Source: Deltaproteobacteria bacterium
GTDB lineage: Bacteria > Myxococcota_A > UBA9160 > SZUA-336
Direction of reading: 5' to 3'
Length of the DNA stretch: 64,000 nt
NCBI GenBank assembly: GCA_029261895.1
Contig: JAJDAK010000091.1
Location: forward strand, 28,922-92,921
Each line of letters starts with the position of its first letter. Positions within the stretch are counted from its first letter, which is position 1. The notes below the pieces were generated by a model. It was not told the origin of the DNA and ran no database searches. It saw only the letters and a program-made list of their open reading frames with translations. This document shows, piece after piece, positions 16,494 through 26,200 of the stretch. Made by a program: the position numbers and the translations under genes.

Positions 16494-17131
16494 GCGTTCT
16501 CCTTCAAACGGGTCGCGAGTTCCAACGTATCGAAGTAGCTGTGGACGGAGGGGGCTTGCCCCTCCGCGCATTCGAGTCGATCCACGCCGCGCAATGCATA
16601 CGGACCATTGCTCAGCTCAACGGTCGCGCTCCACTCCGTGAAAAAAAGTCTTAGGTCGCCAGCGAAGTTTTCAATGGTCTTCACCGCGTCGGGCAGCTTC
16701 TCCAACTTCGGCAGATCAGGGTTGAGTCGAGCGAAGAGCGCGCGCCGATCGTAGTAACGACGTCCACGGATCACCCGATCGTCTTGCAGATCCATGCAGT
16801 AGACCGAGGACCAACTCACCGAACTCCCCGCGATCGTCGCTCGGTTCGTCGCCTCCACGAAAACGGTTCGGTCACGGGCACGCCAGCGCTCCGGAATCAT
16901 TTCGAGATCGGGGATTAGTCGAAGCACGGCCTCGAAGTGCGCCGGAATTTCATCAACCGTGATGGGCTGCGGCATGCCGGAATCAAAGAGCGTCCCCTGC
17001 GGATGAAAGAGCGGCAGATATGTCGCAACGCTCGGTTTGGCACCAAATGCTCTAAATCGATCGAGATATCGCGAGACCTCTGAATCCATAGAAGCATCGT
17101 CACCCGCAAGAGGCCCCATAACAAGATCCAT
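16490..17131 (-). CDS. SnoaL/NTF2-like protein
   Basis: 213 residues, one NTF2-like fold. Visible are the SRYLDRFRAFG start, HPQGTLFDSGMPQPI, a central sheet with VFVEATNRATIAGSSVSWSSVYCMDL and the C-terminal repeat-like end ATVELSNGPYALRGVDRLEC. First gene of a two-gene unit with the tandem SnoaL protein. Its start lies 35 bp from the divergent MocR-type regulator, which is the classical arrangement for a regulator and its target. Function unknown; no catalytic residues can be assigned. Confidence 0.75.
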   Translation of the reverse strand: MDLVMGPLAGDDASMDSEVSRYLDRFRAFGAKPSVATYLPLFHPQGTLFDSGMPQPITVDEIPAHFEAVLRLIPDLEMIPERWRARDRTVFVEATNRATIAGSSVSWSSVYCMDLQDDRVIRGRRYYDRRALFARLNPDLPKLEKLPDAVKTIENFAGDLRLFFTEWSATVELSNGPYALRGVDRLECAEGQAPSVHSYFDTLELATRLKENA

Positions 17132-17166
17132 TTCTTGTATTATTTAGGGGCCAATTAGGAGTCACG

Positions 17167-18636
17167 ATGTCCATCCATCTCGATGGTCGAGGTTCGCTAT
17201 ACGAGCAGGTCTACCGAGGCCTGCGGGGCCTGATTCTGGATGGCGTGTTTGGACCCGGATCGAAGCTCCCCACGTCACGCGCCATGGGGAAGGAGCTCGG
17301 CGTTTCGCGTAACACGATGCTGAATGCCTACCAGCAGCTGGTCGATGAGGGCTATGCCCAAGGAATCGTAGGCTCGGGCACCTTCGTTGCGAGATCTCTT
17401 CCGGACGAAGCCCGACGGCCGGGAGCCCAAATCCCCTCGCCCAAGAGGCGACTCAAGCTCTCGACATCGAGCTACGCGCAGCGTCTTCTCAAACACGCGC
17501 CGAGGGCCGGCGCCAGTTGGCGCCTACCTCGACACCACCTGCCCTATGACTTCCGCTACGGCGAGCCCGCGTACAACGATCTGCCGCTTGAAACCTGGTC
17601 GCGTCTCCTTGGACGTATCGCGCGGAATGCTCGTGCGGGCGAACTCGCATACGGCGAACCCGCGGGTCCAATCGAGTTACGCCAAGCACTCGCGGGCTAT
17701 CTGCGCCGCGCGCGCGGCGTGGTCTGTGAACCCGAACAGATCCTCATCACCCAAGGTAGCCAACAAGCCATTGATCTCATCGCGCGCGTATTGGTAGACG
17801 CCGGTGACCGCGTGGTGCTCGAGGAACCTCACTACACGGGGTTCTCATTCGTGATGGGAAGCAGTGGAGCAGAACTGATTTCAGTTCCTACCGATTCCAA
17901 CGGGCTTCAAGTCGACAATCTCGATGCACTCGACGGAATTCGTGCGGTTTGCGTTACACCATCGCATCAGTTTCCAAGCGGTGGCGTACTCTCACTCGAA
18001 CGGCGGTTGAGTCTTCTCTCATGGGCAGAACGTGAAAACACAATCGTGATTGAGGATGACTACGACGGTGAGTATCGCTACGAAGGCCGACCCGTACCCA
18101 GCTTACAAAGCCTCGATCAAAGCGGACATGTGCTCTACGTCGGCACCGCCTCTAAGCTGCTTTTTCCATCGCTGCGCATCGGCTGGTTGGTTGTTCCCCA
18201 AGATCTGGTGCGTGTTTTCACGATCGCTAAGGCGTTTACTGACACAGGAAGCTCAGGCCTCGAACAACGCGTTCTAGCCGAGTTCATCAAGCAAGGTCAT
18301 CTCGAACGTCACGTCCGTCGCACACGTGTGCGCAACGCGGCACGCCGTAAAGCGCTGGAAGCGGCAGTGTCACGCGAACTCGAAGGCATCGCAGAGCTAC
18401 AGGGCACGCAGGCGGGACTCCATGGTGTGCTCTGGGTTCCCGAATTACCCGGATCGCGCGAGCAAGACCTGCGACGAGCCGCGGCCGAGCGCGGTGTAGG
18501 GATCTACCCGGTTCATCCCTACTACCGCCGCCGCCCGCGCAAAGCGGGCTTTGTACTCGGCTACGCAGCCCTCACCGAGCGCGAGATCGACGAGGGCATC
18601 CGCCGACTCGCCGTCGCCATAAAGCGGCTCCACTGA
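17167..18636 (+). CDS. MocR/PdxR-family regulator (GntR winged helix fused to aminotransferase fold)
   Basis: 489 residues. The N-terminal winged helix (LYEQVYRGLRGLILDG, LPTSRAMGKELGVSRNTM) is linked to a fold-type I aminotransferase domain (about 120-489) with VGTASKLLFPSLRIGW, in which the lysine of ASK would hold PLP. Such proteins sense PLP or an amino-acid adduct. TAGGAG precedes the ATG. Divergence from the SnoaL gene with only 35 bp suggests it controls that unit. Confidence 0.92.
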   Translation: MSIHLDGRGSLYEQVYRGLRGLILDGVFGPGSKLPTSRAMGKELGVSRNTMLNAYQQLVDEGYAQGIVGSGTFVARSLPDEARRPGAQIPSPKRRLKLSTSSYAQRLLKHAPRAGASWRLPRHHLPYDFRYGEPAYNDLPLETWSRLLGRIARNARAGELAYGEPAGPIELRQALAGYLRRARGVVCEPEQILITQGSQQAIDLIARVLVDAGDRVVLEEPHYTGFSFVMGSSGAELISVPTDSNGLQVDNLDALDGIRAVCVTPSHQFPSGGVLSLERRLSLLSWAERENTIVIEDDYDGEYRYEGRPVPSLQSLDQSGHVLYVGTASKLLFPSLRIGWLVVPQDLVRVFTIAKAFTDTGSSGLEQRVLAEFIKQGHLERHVRRTRVRNAARRKALEAAVSRELEGIAELQGTQAGLHGVLWVPELPGSREQDLRRAAAERGVGIYPVHPYYRRRPRKAGFVLGYAALTEREIDEGIRRLAVAIKRLH

Positions 18637-18694
18637 AACGCCACCGGAGCCAACAATTTCGTTGCAATCTGCTTTAGTCATCTGTATAAATTAA

Positions 18695-18710
18695 TTGGTC
18701 ACTTGACTAA
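18695..18710. promoter_or_regulatory. Putative TetR operator upstream of the TetR-DoxX-GST operon
   Basis: TTGGTCA-CT-TGACTAA is a 7+7 bp inverted repeat with one mismatch, 22 nt before the TetR ATG and just after TATAAATTAATT, a likely -10 region. Position and symmetry fit autoregulation by the adjacent TetR protein. The assignment is inference. Confidence 0.55.
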
Positions 18711-18731
18711 TATCGAAAGGCTGACGAAAGC

Positions 18732-19367
18732 ATGGGACGAGCCGCGACCAAGGCGCGTGTGGACGATAGCGAGGAGCGCATTCTGCGCGCGGCGCTGGAG
18801 ACGTTCGCAGAGAAAGGCTTTGACGGCAGCAAGACCCGCGACATCGCGACACGAGCGGGCGTCAACCTGGGGCTGGTTCAGTACTACTTCGGCACCAAGC
18901 TAAAGCTTTGGCAGGCCGCGGTGGACCTTACATTTGAAGAACTGCGGGGCGGACTCGACGCCGTGCTCGAGGACCACAGCATCACCAGCGATCGTGAGCG
19001 GCTGCGCAATCTGATCCGAGGTCATGTCTACTTCGTTGCACGCAAACCTGAATTCGTGCGCTTCATGCATGACGAAGGCAAGCGCAAAGGGCCGCGCTCG
19101 CGGTGGCTCGTCGACCGGCATGTGAAACCCATGTACGAGCGGATTCTCCCGATCATTGAAAAGTCGCAACGGATTGGGATTGTTCCCGCAAACGTTCCCA
19201 GTATTAATCTGATGTACATCTTCATCGGTTCGGTCGCGGTGTTCTTTCACCAGGCAGAGGAATGCAAACGCGTATCGGGCATCAACCCGATGGACGATGC
19301 ATGCGTCGAAGCCCATGCCAACGCGGTCGAGCGGATCTTTCTCGGTCACTCATCTTCGGAGAACTAA
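18732..19367 (+). CDS. TetR-family transcriptional regulator
   Basis: 211 residues with the N-terminal HTH of the family (EERILRAALETFAEKGFDGSKTRDIATRAGVNLGLVQYYF) and a CerR/YbiH-like C-terminal ligand domain. The ATG at 18732 is preceded by a dyad at 18695-18710 that could be its own operator. DoxX-like and GST genes follow in the same direction with 2- and 8-nt gaps, so it probably represses a small detoxification operon in response to a hydrophobic ligand. Confidence 0.92.
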   Translation: MGRAATKARVDDSEERILRAALETFAEKGFDGSKTRDIATRAGVNLGLVQYYFGTKLKLWQAAVDLTFEELRGGLDAVLEDHSITSDRERLRNLIRGHVYFVARKPEFVRFMHDEGKRKGPRSRWLVDRHVKPMYERILPIIEKSQRIGIVPANVPSINLMYIFIGSVAVFFHQAEECKRVSGINPMDDACVEAHANAVERIFLGHSSSEN

Positions 19368-19369
19368 TT

Positions 19370-19744
19370 ATGAACAGAAAACATCTCAGCTATTGGATCC
19401 CCACCGGGATCTTCTGCGCGATCCTTACATTCAGCGGAATCGCGCACTTCACCCATGCCGCACCGATGGTCGAGGGTATGACCCACCTTGGCTACCCGCT
19501 CTACGTAATGACGATTCTTGGTATCGCAAAAGTATCCGGAGTGGTCGCACTGCTAATCCCTGGCAAGCCAGTCCTAAAGGAATGGGCCTATGCGGGGTTT
19601 ACTTTCAATTTGATAGGTGCAACGGCATCGCATGCTTTCGCGGGAGATGCAATCAGTCACATCTTGACGCCCGCGGCAATACTTTGCTTAGGCGTCGTGT
19701 CATACGCATTGCGACCCGAGTCTCGACGACTCATCACCCCTTAG
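19370..19744 (+). CDS. DoxX-like integral membrane protein
   Basis: 124 residues with four transmembrane helices. FSGIAHFTHAAPMVEGMTHLGYP and FNLIGATASHAF are typical of the DoxX_2/DoxX-like family. The ATG at 19370 lies 2 nt after the TetR stop and has GGAGAACTAATT upstream. Family members are linked to redox stress or quinone metabolism, but no activity is established. Position between TetR and GST suggests a stress-related role. Confidence 0.85.
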   Translation: MNRKHLSYWIPTGIFCAILTFSGIAHFTHAAPMVEGMTHLGYPLYVMTILGIAKVSGVVALLIPGKPVLKEWAYAGFTFNLIGATASHAFAGDAISHILTPAAILCLGVVSYALRPESRRLITP

Positions 19745-19752
19745 GAGAAAAC

Positions 19753-20508
19753 ATGGGACTCTACGCAAGCGATCATCCCGACGTGCCAGGCCTCAAAGGT
19801 CTGCACCTTTACCACTTCATGCTCTCTAACTGTTCGCAGCGCACCCGACTCGCGTTGGAAGAGAAAGGACTGCCGTGGACCAGTCATCATCTGAATCTGC
19901 CGGCGAATGAGCATGTGACCTCCGACTACCAGCGCATCAACCCGAAGGGTGTGGTGCCGACGCTGGTTCACGATGGGCAGGTGGTGATCGAATCGAACGA
20001 CATTCTTCGCTATCTCGAAGAACATTTTTCGGAGCCGTCACTGCAGTCGAATGATCCAGCGGAGCGTGAGGCAATGCAAGCCTGCATGCAGGAAGCCGGC
20101 GCGTTTCAAGGCACCATCAAGGTGCTATCTCACGAACTCCTCTTTCGGCCGTTCCGGAAGTTCAGTCCCGAAGACGTCAAGCTATTCGAAGAGCGCCACA
20201 ACGACGCCGATCTCGTAAGCTTTGTTCGCGACTATTCGGAAGACGGCCCAGCATGGAAACAGCGCGTGGAAGACGCACAAGCCGGACTCGTCATCTCACT
20301 CGATAAACTCGAAGCTCGGCTAAAAGAAACCGAGTGGTTGAGTGGTGATGCGTACGGGCTCGCGGATATTTCCTGGGTCGTCAACGTGAATCGTCTCATC
20401 CAAGCGCAGGTCGATCTTTCGAACTGGCCTGGCTTCCGAAGTTGGGGTGAGCGTGCGATGGCCCGACCTGCGTTCGACAAAGCCGTGGCATCATACCGCC
20501 CGAGCTAG
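19753..20508 (+). CDS. Glutathione S-transferase family protein
   Basis: 251 residues. The N-terminal thioredoxin fold has SNCSQRTRLALEEKGLPW at the active-site loop (Ser or Cys as possible thiolate-stabilising residue), the cis-Pro motif VVPTLV and ESNDILRYLEEHF. The C-terminal all-helical domain has GLADISWVVNVNRL. TTAGGAGAAAAC upstream supports the ATG at 19753. The gene is convergent with the SDR gene by 1 nt. Substrate unknown. Confidence 0.9.
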   Translation: MGLYASDHPDVPGLKGLHLYHFMLSNCSQRTRLALEEKGLPWTSHHLNLPANEHVTSDYQRINPKGVVPTLVHDGQVVIESNDILRYLEEHFSEPSLQSNDPAEREAMQACMQEAGAFQGTIKVLSHELLFRPFRKFSPEDVKLFEERHNDADLVSFVRDYSEDGPAWKQRVEDAQAGLVISLDKLEARLKETEWLSGDAYGLADISWVVNVNRLIQAQVDLSNWPGFRSWGERAMARPAFDKAVASYRPS

Positions 20509-20509
20509 G

Positions 20510-21244
20510 TTACCAGGGCTCGACCCAGGGACGTAGATCGATCTCATGCGTCCATGCACTGCGCGGCTGCCGGTGCAGCATCCAGTAGGTTTCCGCCATA
20601 GCATCGGGCGAAAGCAAACCATCGGCTGGCCGAGACTTCACGAGGTCTGGGAAGTTCTCGCGAATCCACGGCATGTCGATCGGACCGTCGACCACCACGT
20701 GAGCCACGTGGATCCCCTCTGGCCCAAGTTCCCGCGCCATGCTCTGCGCTAAAGCGCGAAGCGCATGTTTGGCGCCCGCGAATCCCGCCATGCCCGCTCG
20801 TCCTCTCAAACTCGCGGTAGCACCGGTGAATAGAACCGTGCCCTTACTGTGTGCCGACATACGCCGCGCAGCTTCACGGCCGACGAGAAAACCAGAAAAG
20901 CATGCCATGTGCCAGATCTTGAAATACTTGCGCGTATCCATTTCGCGGATAGGGATATGAACATTGGCACCGATGTTGTGAACCACCACTTCGACATCGC
21001 CCAACTTCTCAACCTGATCAAAAACCTGGATGACATCTGCTTCCTGACGCGCATCGGCGCCGAACGCGGTTGCCTGGCCGCCAGATTTTTCGATCTCTTC
21101 CACCAGCGGAACGAGGCTGTCCGCCTTACGCCGAACGACGCCAACGTGATAGCCGCCCTTCGCGAAGCGCCGCGCCACAGCTCCACCAAGCCCCGGACCC
21201 GCACCGAAGATCAGTGCGATCTTCTTCGGCTCTTCTTGTCCCAT
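20510..21244 (-). CDS. Short-chain dehydrogenase/reductase with Phe at the catalytic Tyr position
   Basis: 244 residues, classical SDR length. GAGPGLGGAVARRFAKGGY binds NAD(P), VVHNIGA replaces NNAG, and the Ser motif is FTGATASLRGRAG. The usual YxxxK reads FAGAK, so the catalytic tyrosine is replaced by phenylalanine while the lysine is kept. I recall a sub-family with FAxAKxALRALAQSMARELGP that shares this, so it is not a sequencing error, but dehydrogenase activity may be absent or different. Same strand as the HCCA isomerase-like gene, 2 nt apart. Confidence 0.88.
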   Translation of the reverse strand: MGQEEPKKIALIFGAGPGLGGAVARRFAKGGYHVGVVRRKADSLVPLVEEIEKSGGQATAFGADARQEADVIQVFDQVEKLGDVEVVVHNIGANVHIPIREMDTRKYFKIWHMACFSGFLVGREAARRMSAHSKGTVLFTGATASLRGRAGMAGFAGAKHALRALAQSMARELGPEGIHVAHVVVDGPIDMPWIRENFPDLVKSRPADGLLSPDAMAETYWMLHRQPRSAWTHEIDLRPWVEPW

Positions 21245-21246
21245 AC

Positions 21247-21834
21247 TTAGCTGTTCAGTTTCTCTTCTAAGAAGTCGAGGCGGTCGTTGCCAAAGAACAT
21301 CTCACCATCGACATAAAAGGTCGGCGCACCGAACGCGCCGCGCTCGACGGCTTCGTCGCTATTGGCTTTGAGCTTATCCTTGATGCTTTGCTCGCCGGTG
21401 CGCGCAACGATGGCACTACCCTCGAGGCCAGCAGCATCAAGAACCGCACCAAGAACGTCCGCGTCACCGACGTTCTTCTCCTCCCGCCACATCGCTGAAA
21501 ACAGTGCTTGATGATAAGTCTCGAAGTACCCCTCTTCGAGCGCAACCAACGCGCCGCGCATCGCTTTCACTGTATTCACAGGAAAGTGCGGATTGAATTT
21601 TATCTCGAGTTGATAACGACCAGACCAGCGCGCGATATCGGCGAACATGTACTTCCCCTTCGCGGGTACGGTGGCCGGTGGCTTGTTTCCAGAAGCCTGC
21701 ATCACGCCGCCTAAAAAGAAGGGGCGGTAGACCAACTCGGCACCGGTTCGCTTGATCAATTCTGGCACCTGACTATCGGCCAGGTATGAAAACGGGCTTA
21801 CGTAATCAAAGAAGTATTCGACTCGACGGGACAT
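21247..21834 (-). CDS. 2-hydroxychromene-2-carboxylate isomerase/DsbA-like protein
   Basis: 195 residues of the kappa-GST/DsbA thioredoxin fold. VEYFFDYVSPFSYLADSQVP is the HCCA isomerase active-site start, with Ser rather than Cys at the position that binds glutathione. GAFGAPTFYVDGEMFFGNDRLDFLEE is the family's C-terminal signature. The ATG at 21834 follows CGAAAGGAGAACC. Glutathione-dependent isomerisation of an aromatic ring-cleavage product is known for NahD; here the ring substrate is unknown. Confidence 0.9.
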   Translation of the reverse strand: MSRRVEYFFDYVSPFSYLADSQVPELIKRTGAELVYRPFFLGGVMQASGNKPPATVPAKGKYMFADIARWSGRYQLEIKFNPHFPVNTVKAMRGALVALEEGYFETYHQALFSAMWREEKNVGDADVLGAVLDAAGLEGSAIVARTGEQSIKDKLKANSDEAVERGAFGAPTFYVDGEMFFGNDRLDFLEEKLNS

Positions 21835-21865
21835 GGTTCTCCTTTCGTTTGGTGTATGCAATCTG

Positions 21866-22318
21866 TCACGTTCGCAATTCCATCCGATGCACACGAACCT
21901 CGAGAGGCGGCACCGCTTCACCGCACTCGGAGCAATGTATTTCGGGGACGAAGTCATGCGCGCACTTCGTATGTTTGAAGCGCATTGAGGGTCCTCGATC
22001 ATCAGGGTCGTGCTTATTGCCCCAGTGCGTAATTGACATCAACACGCCGTAGAGATCGACACCTTTCCTCGTAAGCCTATATTCCTGACGAGGTGGCCGT
22101 TCCTGGTACGTCATGCGCTCGAAAATGTCGTGTTCACAGAGTGAACCCAGTCTTCGGGTCAAAATCGTCGGAGAAATATCGAGCCGTTCACGGAACGCCT
22201 CAAAACGTCGCGCACCGAGAAAAGCCTCGCGCAGGATGAGCAACGTCCATCGGTCTCCAAGCACGGAGAGAAACCGCGCGATCGGGCAGGGTTCAGTTCG
22301 CAATTCATTCCACTTCAC
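21866..22318 (-). CDS. HxlR-family regulator with C-terminal zinc-ribbon-like tail
   Basis: 150 residues. The winged helix CPIARFLSVLGDRWTLLILREAFLGARRFEAF and TRRLGSLCEHDI is the HxlR/DUF24 type. After residue about 115 the extra tail CAHDFVPEIHCSECGE carries Cys/His pairs that could bind zinc, which many HxlR proteins lack. It is divergent from the F420-type LLM gene and followed on the same strand by the HCCA isomerase-like gene, so it may control both. An inverted repeat in the divergent promoter region is a possible operator. Confidence 0.88.
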   Translation of the reverse strand: MKWNELRTEPCPIARFLSVLGDRWTLLILREAFLGARRFEAFRERLDISPTILTRRLGSLCEHDIFERMTYQERPPRQEYRLTRKGVDLYGVLMSITHWGNKHDPDDRGPSMRFKHTKCAHDFVPEIHCSECGEAVPPLEVRVHRMELRT

Positions 22319-22371
22319 GAGCGATTCCTAGGCATTGCCTTGCGGTCTTGATCAACAACGCGTATTCAGTT

Positions 22372-22388
22372 ACTACACTTTCAGTAGT
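22372..22388. promoter_or_regulatory. Short dyad in the HxlR/LLM divergent promoter
   Basis: ACTAC-actttca-GTAGT is a 5-bp inverted repeat with a 7-nt spacer, 28 nt upstream of the LLM ATG, in the 97-bp gap between the HxlR gene and the LLM gene. HxlR proteins commonly bind short dyads of this kind. Low-confidence call based on position. Confidence 0.4.
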
Positions 22389-22415
22389 TAGTCAATTTCG
22401 AGAGGGGTTTCTGCC

Positions 22416-23267
22416 ATGCATTACGGCGTCATGATTTTCCCAACCGCGTATGCGGTTCCACCCGGCGAGCTCGCTCGAGCCGCAGAGGAACGTGGCTTTG
22501 AATCGCTTTGGTTCGCAGAGCACTCGCATATTCCTGCCAGCCGTGAGACTCCCTGGCCCGGCGGTGCTGAGCTGCCGCAGATGTACTACGACGCCATGGA
22601 CCCTTTCGTCGCTCTGGCTGCAGCAGCCGAGGCTACGACCGAACTCAAGCTTGCAACCGGCATCTGCCTGGTCATTCAGCGTGACGTCATTCAAACCGCA
22701 AAATCCGTCGCAACGCTAGACGTGCTCTCTGGCGGGCGCTTTCTATTTGGTGTTGGCGGCGGTTGGAACAAAGAGGAAATGGCGAATCACGGGACTGCGT
22801 TCGAAGGGCGCTGGAAACTGCTTCGGGAAAAGATTGAGGCAATGAAACAGATTTGGACTCAAGACGAGGCCACCTATAAGGGTGAGCGCATCGCCTTCGA
22901 TCGCATCATTGCCAACCCCAAACCGATACAAAAACCACACCCGCCGATTCACGTCGGGGGTGCGTTTCCGGGCGGCATGAGACGCGCCCTTCGTTACGGC
23001 GACGGCTGGATTCCATTGCTAGGCCGTGGGGATGACGACATTACGAAACACATGACTGCGTTCCGGCAAGCCGCACGCGAAGTGGATCGCGATCCCGACA
23101 CGATGGAGGTCACGCTCTATGCCATTGGTCCCGACGCGGACCTCGTCAAGCGCTGCGAGGACGCGGGGCTTTCGCGCGTCGTCTTTGGACTACCGCCGGC
23201 CGAAAGCGGCATCGTGTTCAAGTACATGGACCACATCGCTGGAGTCATTGGTATGCATCGGCGTTGA
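22416..23267 (+). CDS. LLM-class F420-dependent oxidoreductase
   Basis: 283-residue TIM-barrel flavin-type enzyme. LARAAEERGFESLWFAEHSH and the GVGGGWNKEEMANHG motif are the signature of the F420-dependent luciferase-like branch (MSMEG_2516 type). PPIHVGGAFPGGMRRALRYGDGWIPL is the C-terminal cofactor region. Hydride transfer from reduced F420 to an unknown substrate is the family role; no F420 synthesis genes lie in the window. GAGAGGGG precedes the ATG. The 3' end overlaps NRPS2 by 23 nt, tail to tail, so it marks the edge of the peptide locus. Confidence 0.9.
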   Translation: MHYGVMIFPTAYAVPPGELARAAEERGFESLWFAEHSHIPASRETPWPGGAELPQMYYDAMDPFVALAAAAEATTELKLATGICLVIQRDVIQTAKSVATLDVLSGGRFLFGVGGGWNKEEMANHGTAFEGRWKLLREKIEAMKQIWTQDEATYKGERIAFDRIIANPKPIQKPHPPIHVGGAFPGGMRRALRYGDGWIPLLGRGDDDITKHMTAFRQAAREVDRDPDTMEVTLYAIGPDADLVKRCEDAGLSRVVFGLPPAESGIVFKYMDHIAGVIGMHRR

Positions 23268-26200
23268 ATTGCTTTCGGAACAAGGCAAGCAATTCCGGAG
23301 TAAGTAGTTGACCACCGAACTGCAGCTCGGCGCCCCGAAACCCGTTCGCGCGTAGTGCACGGTAGTGCATTCTCGCCACATCTAACGACACGGTTCCCGA
23401 CGTACGGGGCGCAGCAGCTTCGTTGATAGATAGAACACTAGAGAGAACGCAGCCTGTGATCTCGAACGCGTTTAGGTAGGGAACCCACCCCATTCCTTTG
23501 AGCTCATTCTGCCCGCCAACAATACTGTGTTGCAGCGGCACGGGCGAGTGCACAAGCCCACCCTCCGTTGCGATCACGTCCCGTCTATGGTGCATACGCT
23601 GAATGATGTCCGGGGCCGACACACAATACGGAGCAGAATCATCAACAATGATGGTGCCAGGGCGGATATTTCGCGATAGAAGGACGTCAGGGCTGTTTGT
23701 CGCTCCCACGATAAGTGTTGAGAGATAGAAATCATCTTGAACATTCGGACGGGCCGTGAGGACCTGAACATCGCCTTCGAACGCAAACTCATCCGTAAGC
23801 GCAGAACCCAGCTCGTTTAGGCGCTTTGCATTGCTGAAAGCATCGCAAAGAATCAGCGAACTGGGGTGAGGTAGCTCAGCCAACATAAGACGAAGCACAC
23901 AGCTTCCGACCGACCCAAGCCCGAGAAATCCGACTCTCTCTCTTCTCATGTCGCGACTTGTAACAGCCAAGGATTGCTCTATCGATAGGACGACTGCTGC
24001 GGAAGTGGTGGCGTGCCCGGTTGTAATCGGCGGATTGTTCGCGATGGTCGACAACCGTTTCGCATAGTCGCCGGTCGCGGATGGAAGAAGTCCGGTCAGA
24101 CTCACGCATTTGGCACCGGCGCTGCCAGCGACGTCAACCGCGTCCAAGATCTCTTTTTCCAACAAGGGTACGTCGCCATAGAGTCGACTTGCACCGCGTG
24201 GTATCAGCACTATGCCAATCGTGCCCATGGGAGTTCGATGAAGGCTGGCGACTCGCGGCCGCCCATCCAGCCAGTCGGCAATCTGATCGGATACTTGGGC
24301 CGTCTCCAAGTTGGACGGTATGTACGCAATGGCGGCTGCGTCGATCTGTTCCGCTACTGAGGATGCCTGCCAATACGATATCGGACTGTTTTGCGGCGTG
24401 AGGTCTGTGCGTGCATCCGGCAGAGTATCGACTTCGCCATCTTGTTGAGCCGCACGGTCCGATAGAGCCGCTGCGGCACTGGCAACATCTGGGAAATCGA
24501 GTACGAATCGCACAGAGATTGCCTCATCGAACGACTCAGAAAGCGCGGCCGCAAGCTCGACGGCAGCCAGCGAATCCCCGCCGAGTTCAAAAAAGTCATC
24601 TTCGAGGCCCACGTCGGTACGCCCTAGTACTTCGGCCCACATCGACTGGAGCCGCTGTTCAAAAGGACTGCCTTCAAGTTGAACCGGCTCGAGCGACGCT
24701 TCGCGATCACGAATCGCGGCGAGTTTCGTTCTATCGATTTTTCCGTTTGAGGTTCGAGGAAGAGCTTCCAGACAAACGAACTTCCTTGGAATCATTTCGC
24801 GCGGAAGTCGTCGTGCCAAGATCGTCCGAAACTCGGAAACGAGCGGCGCTCCCTCTATCGCCACGAAAGCCACCAGCGCGCGCGCAGTTCCCGCACCCAC
24901 CAACAGAACCGCGGCCTCCTTCACGCTCGGGATCTCTAGTAGGGCTGTCTCGAGCTCCTCAAGTTCGACGCGATATCCACCTATCTTGACCTGCTTATCC
25001 ACTCGCCCGATAAACTCTAAGCAGCCATCGTCCGTGCTTCGTACGAAGTCACCGGTACGATACATACATCTCGATCGGAGATCGTCGAACGAATCGTCCA
25101 AGAAACGTTCTTCGTTCAATTCAGGGCGACCCAAGTAGCCACGCGCAACACCAGCACCCGCGATGTACAACTCTCCACGACAACCCGGAGGAAGGGGATT
25201 ACCCGCCTTGTCTAAAATGTACAGACTCGTGTTGCGGATTGGCCGACCGATGGGTGGCCACGTGGGCCATTCGGCCGCGGGTCCCGTTAGTGTGTGCGCG
25301 GTCGCAACATGTGTTTCTGTTGGACCATATTGGTTTTGGAGGCGCAGTCCAGGAATACGCTCGGCAAGCGCTCTGATCTTTTCAGTGATCCGCAGCGCCT
25401 CACCGGCGCACACGATTTCTTGAAGGGCTGTCTTCGCTGATGACTGTGCAGCCACCACCGCGACCTGTTCCAGTGCAACTGGAGGCAGAAATACGCGGTT
25501 GACCGCTTCATGGGTCACGAGGCTCCAAAGCTCCTCTGGGTCGAAACGTTTTTCAGCTGGCCTAATGACTAACGTTCCACCGAAACAAAGTGTTGAAAAA
25601 ATCTCCTGGCAGGAGACGTCGAAACTCAGGGCCGCAAACTGCAGCGTTCTGGTGTCGGGGCCAAGCTTGGACTGACCGTCTTGCCATTGGATCAAATTGG
25701 CGATCGACCCGTGGGGCATCGCTACGCCCTTGGGATGTCCGGTTGTGCCCGATGTGTACATTACATAGGCAATGTCCGCAGCCGCGTTATGCATGATGAC
25801 AGGCGCACCTGAACCGACAGCGTCTTCCCATTCGCCGTCTACCGCAAACGCGCTTCCACCGATGTTCGTCGCGTCAGCCATCAGCTGTTTTGTTGTTACC
25901 ACTACCTGAACACGAGCATCGCGTACCATGAAACGAAGCCGATCAACGGGATAGCTTCGGTTCAAGGGCACATATGCCCCACCGGCCAGCAGTATGCCCA
26001 CGATTGCAATTACGGCGTCCGACGATCGCTCCGCAAACACGCCGACGTGGTCTTGCGGCTGGACGCCGAGGGATTGAAGTTTGCGAGCCACGCGACGCGC
26101 TCGGGCCAAAAGATCTGCGTAAGTGAGCACTTCGCCCTCGTGCGTTACGGCAGTCGCTTCCGGTGTTGCATCGGCTTGCTGTATAAATGCTGCATCGATA

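Noticed and set aside
18040..18300. Second small gene on the minus strand opposite the MocR gene
   Set aside because: Frames here follow codon bias of the MocR gene and lack a start with a ribosome site.
20510..21244. SDR gene as a pseudogene because the catalytic Tyr is Phe
   Set aside because: The frame is intact and a recognisable sub-family shares the FxxxK motif, so this is treated as family variation rather than decay.
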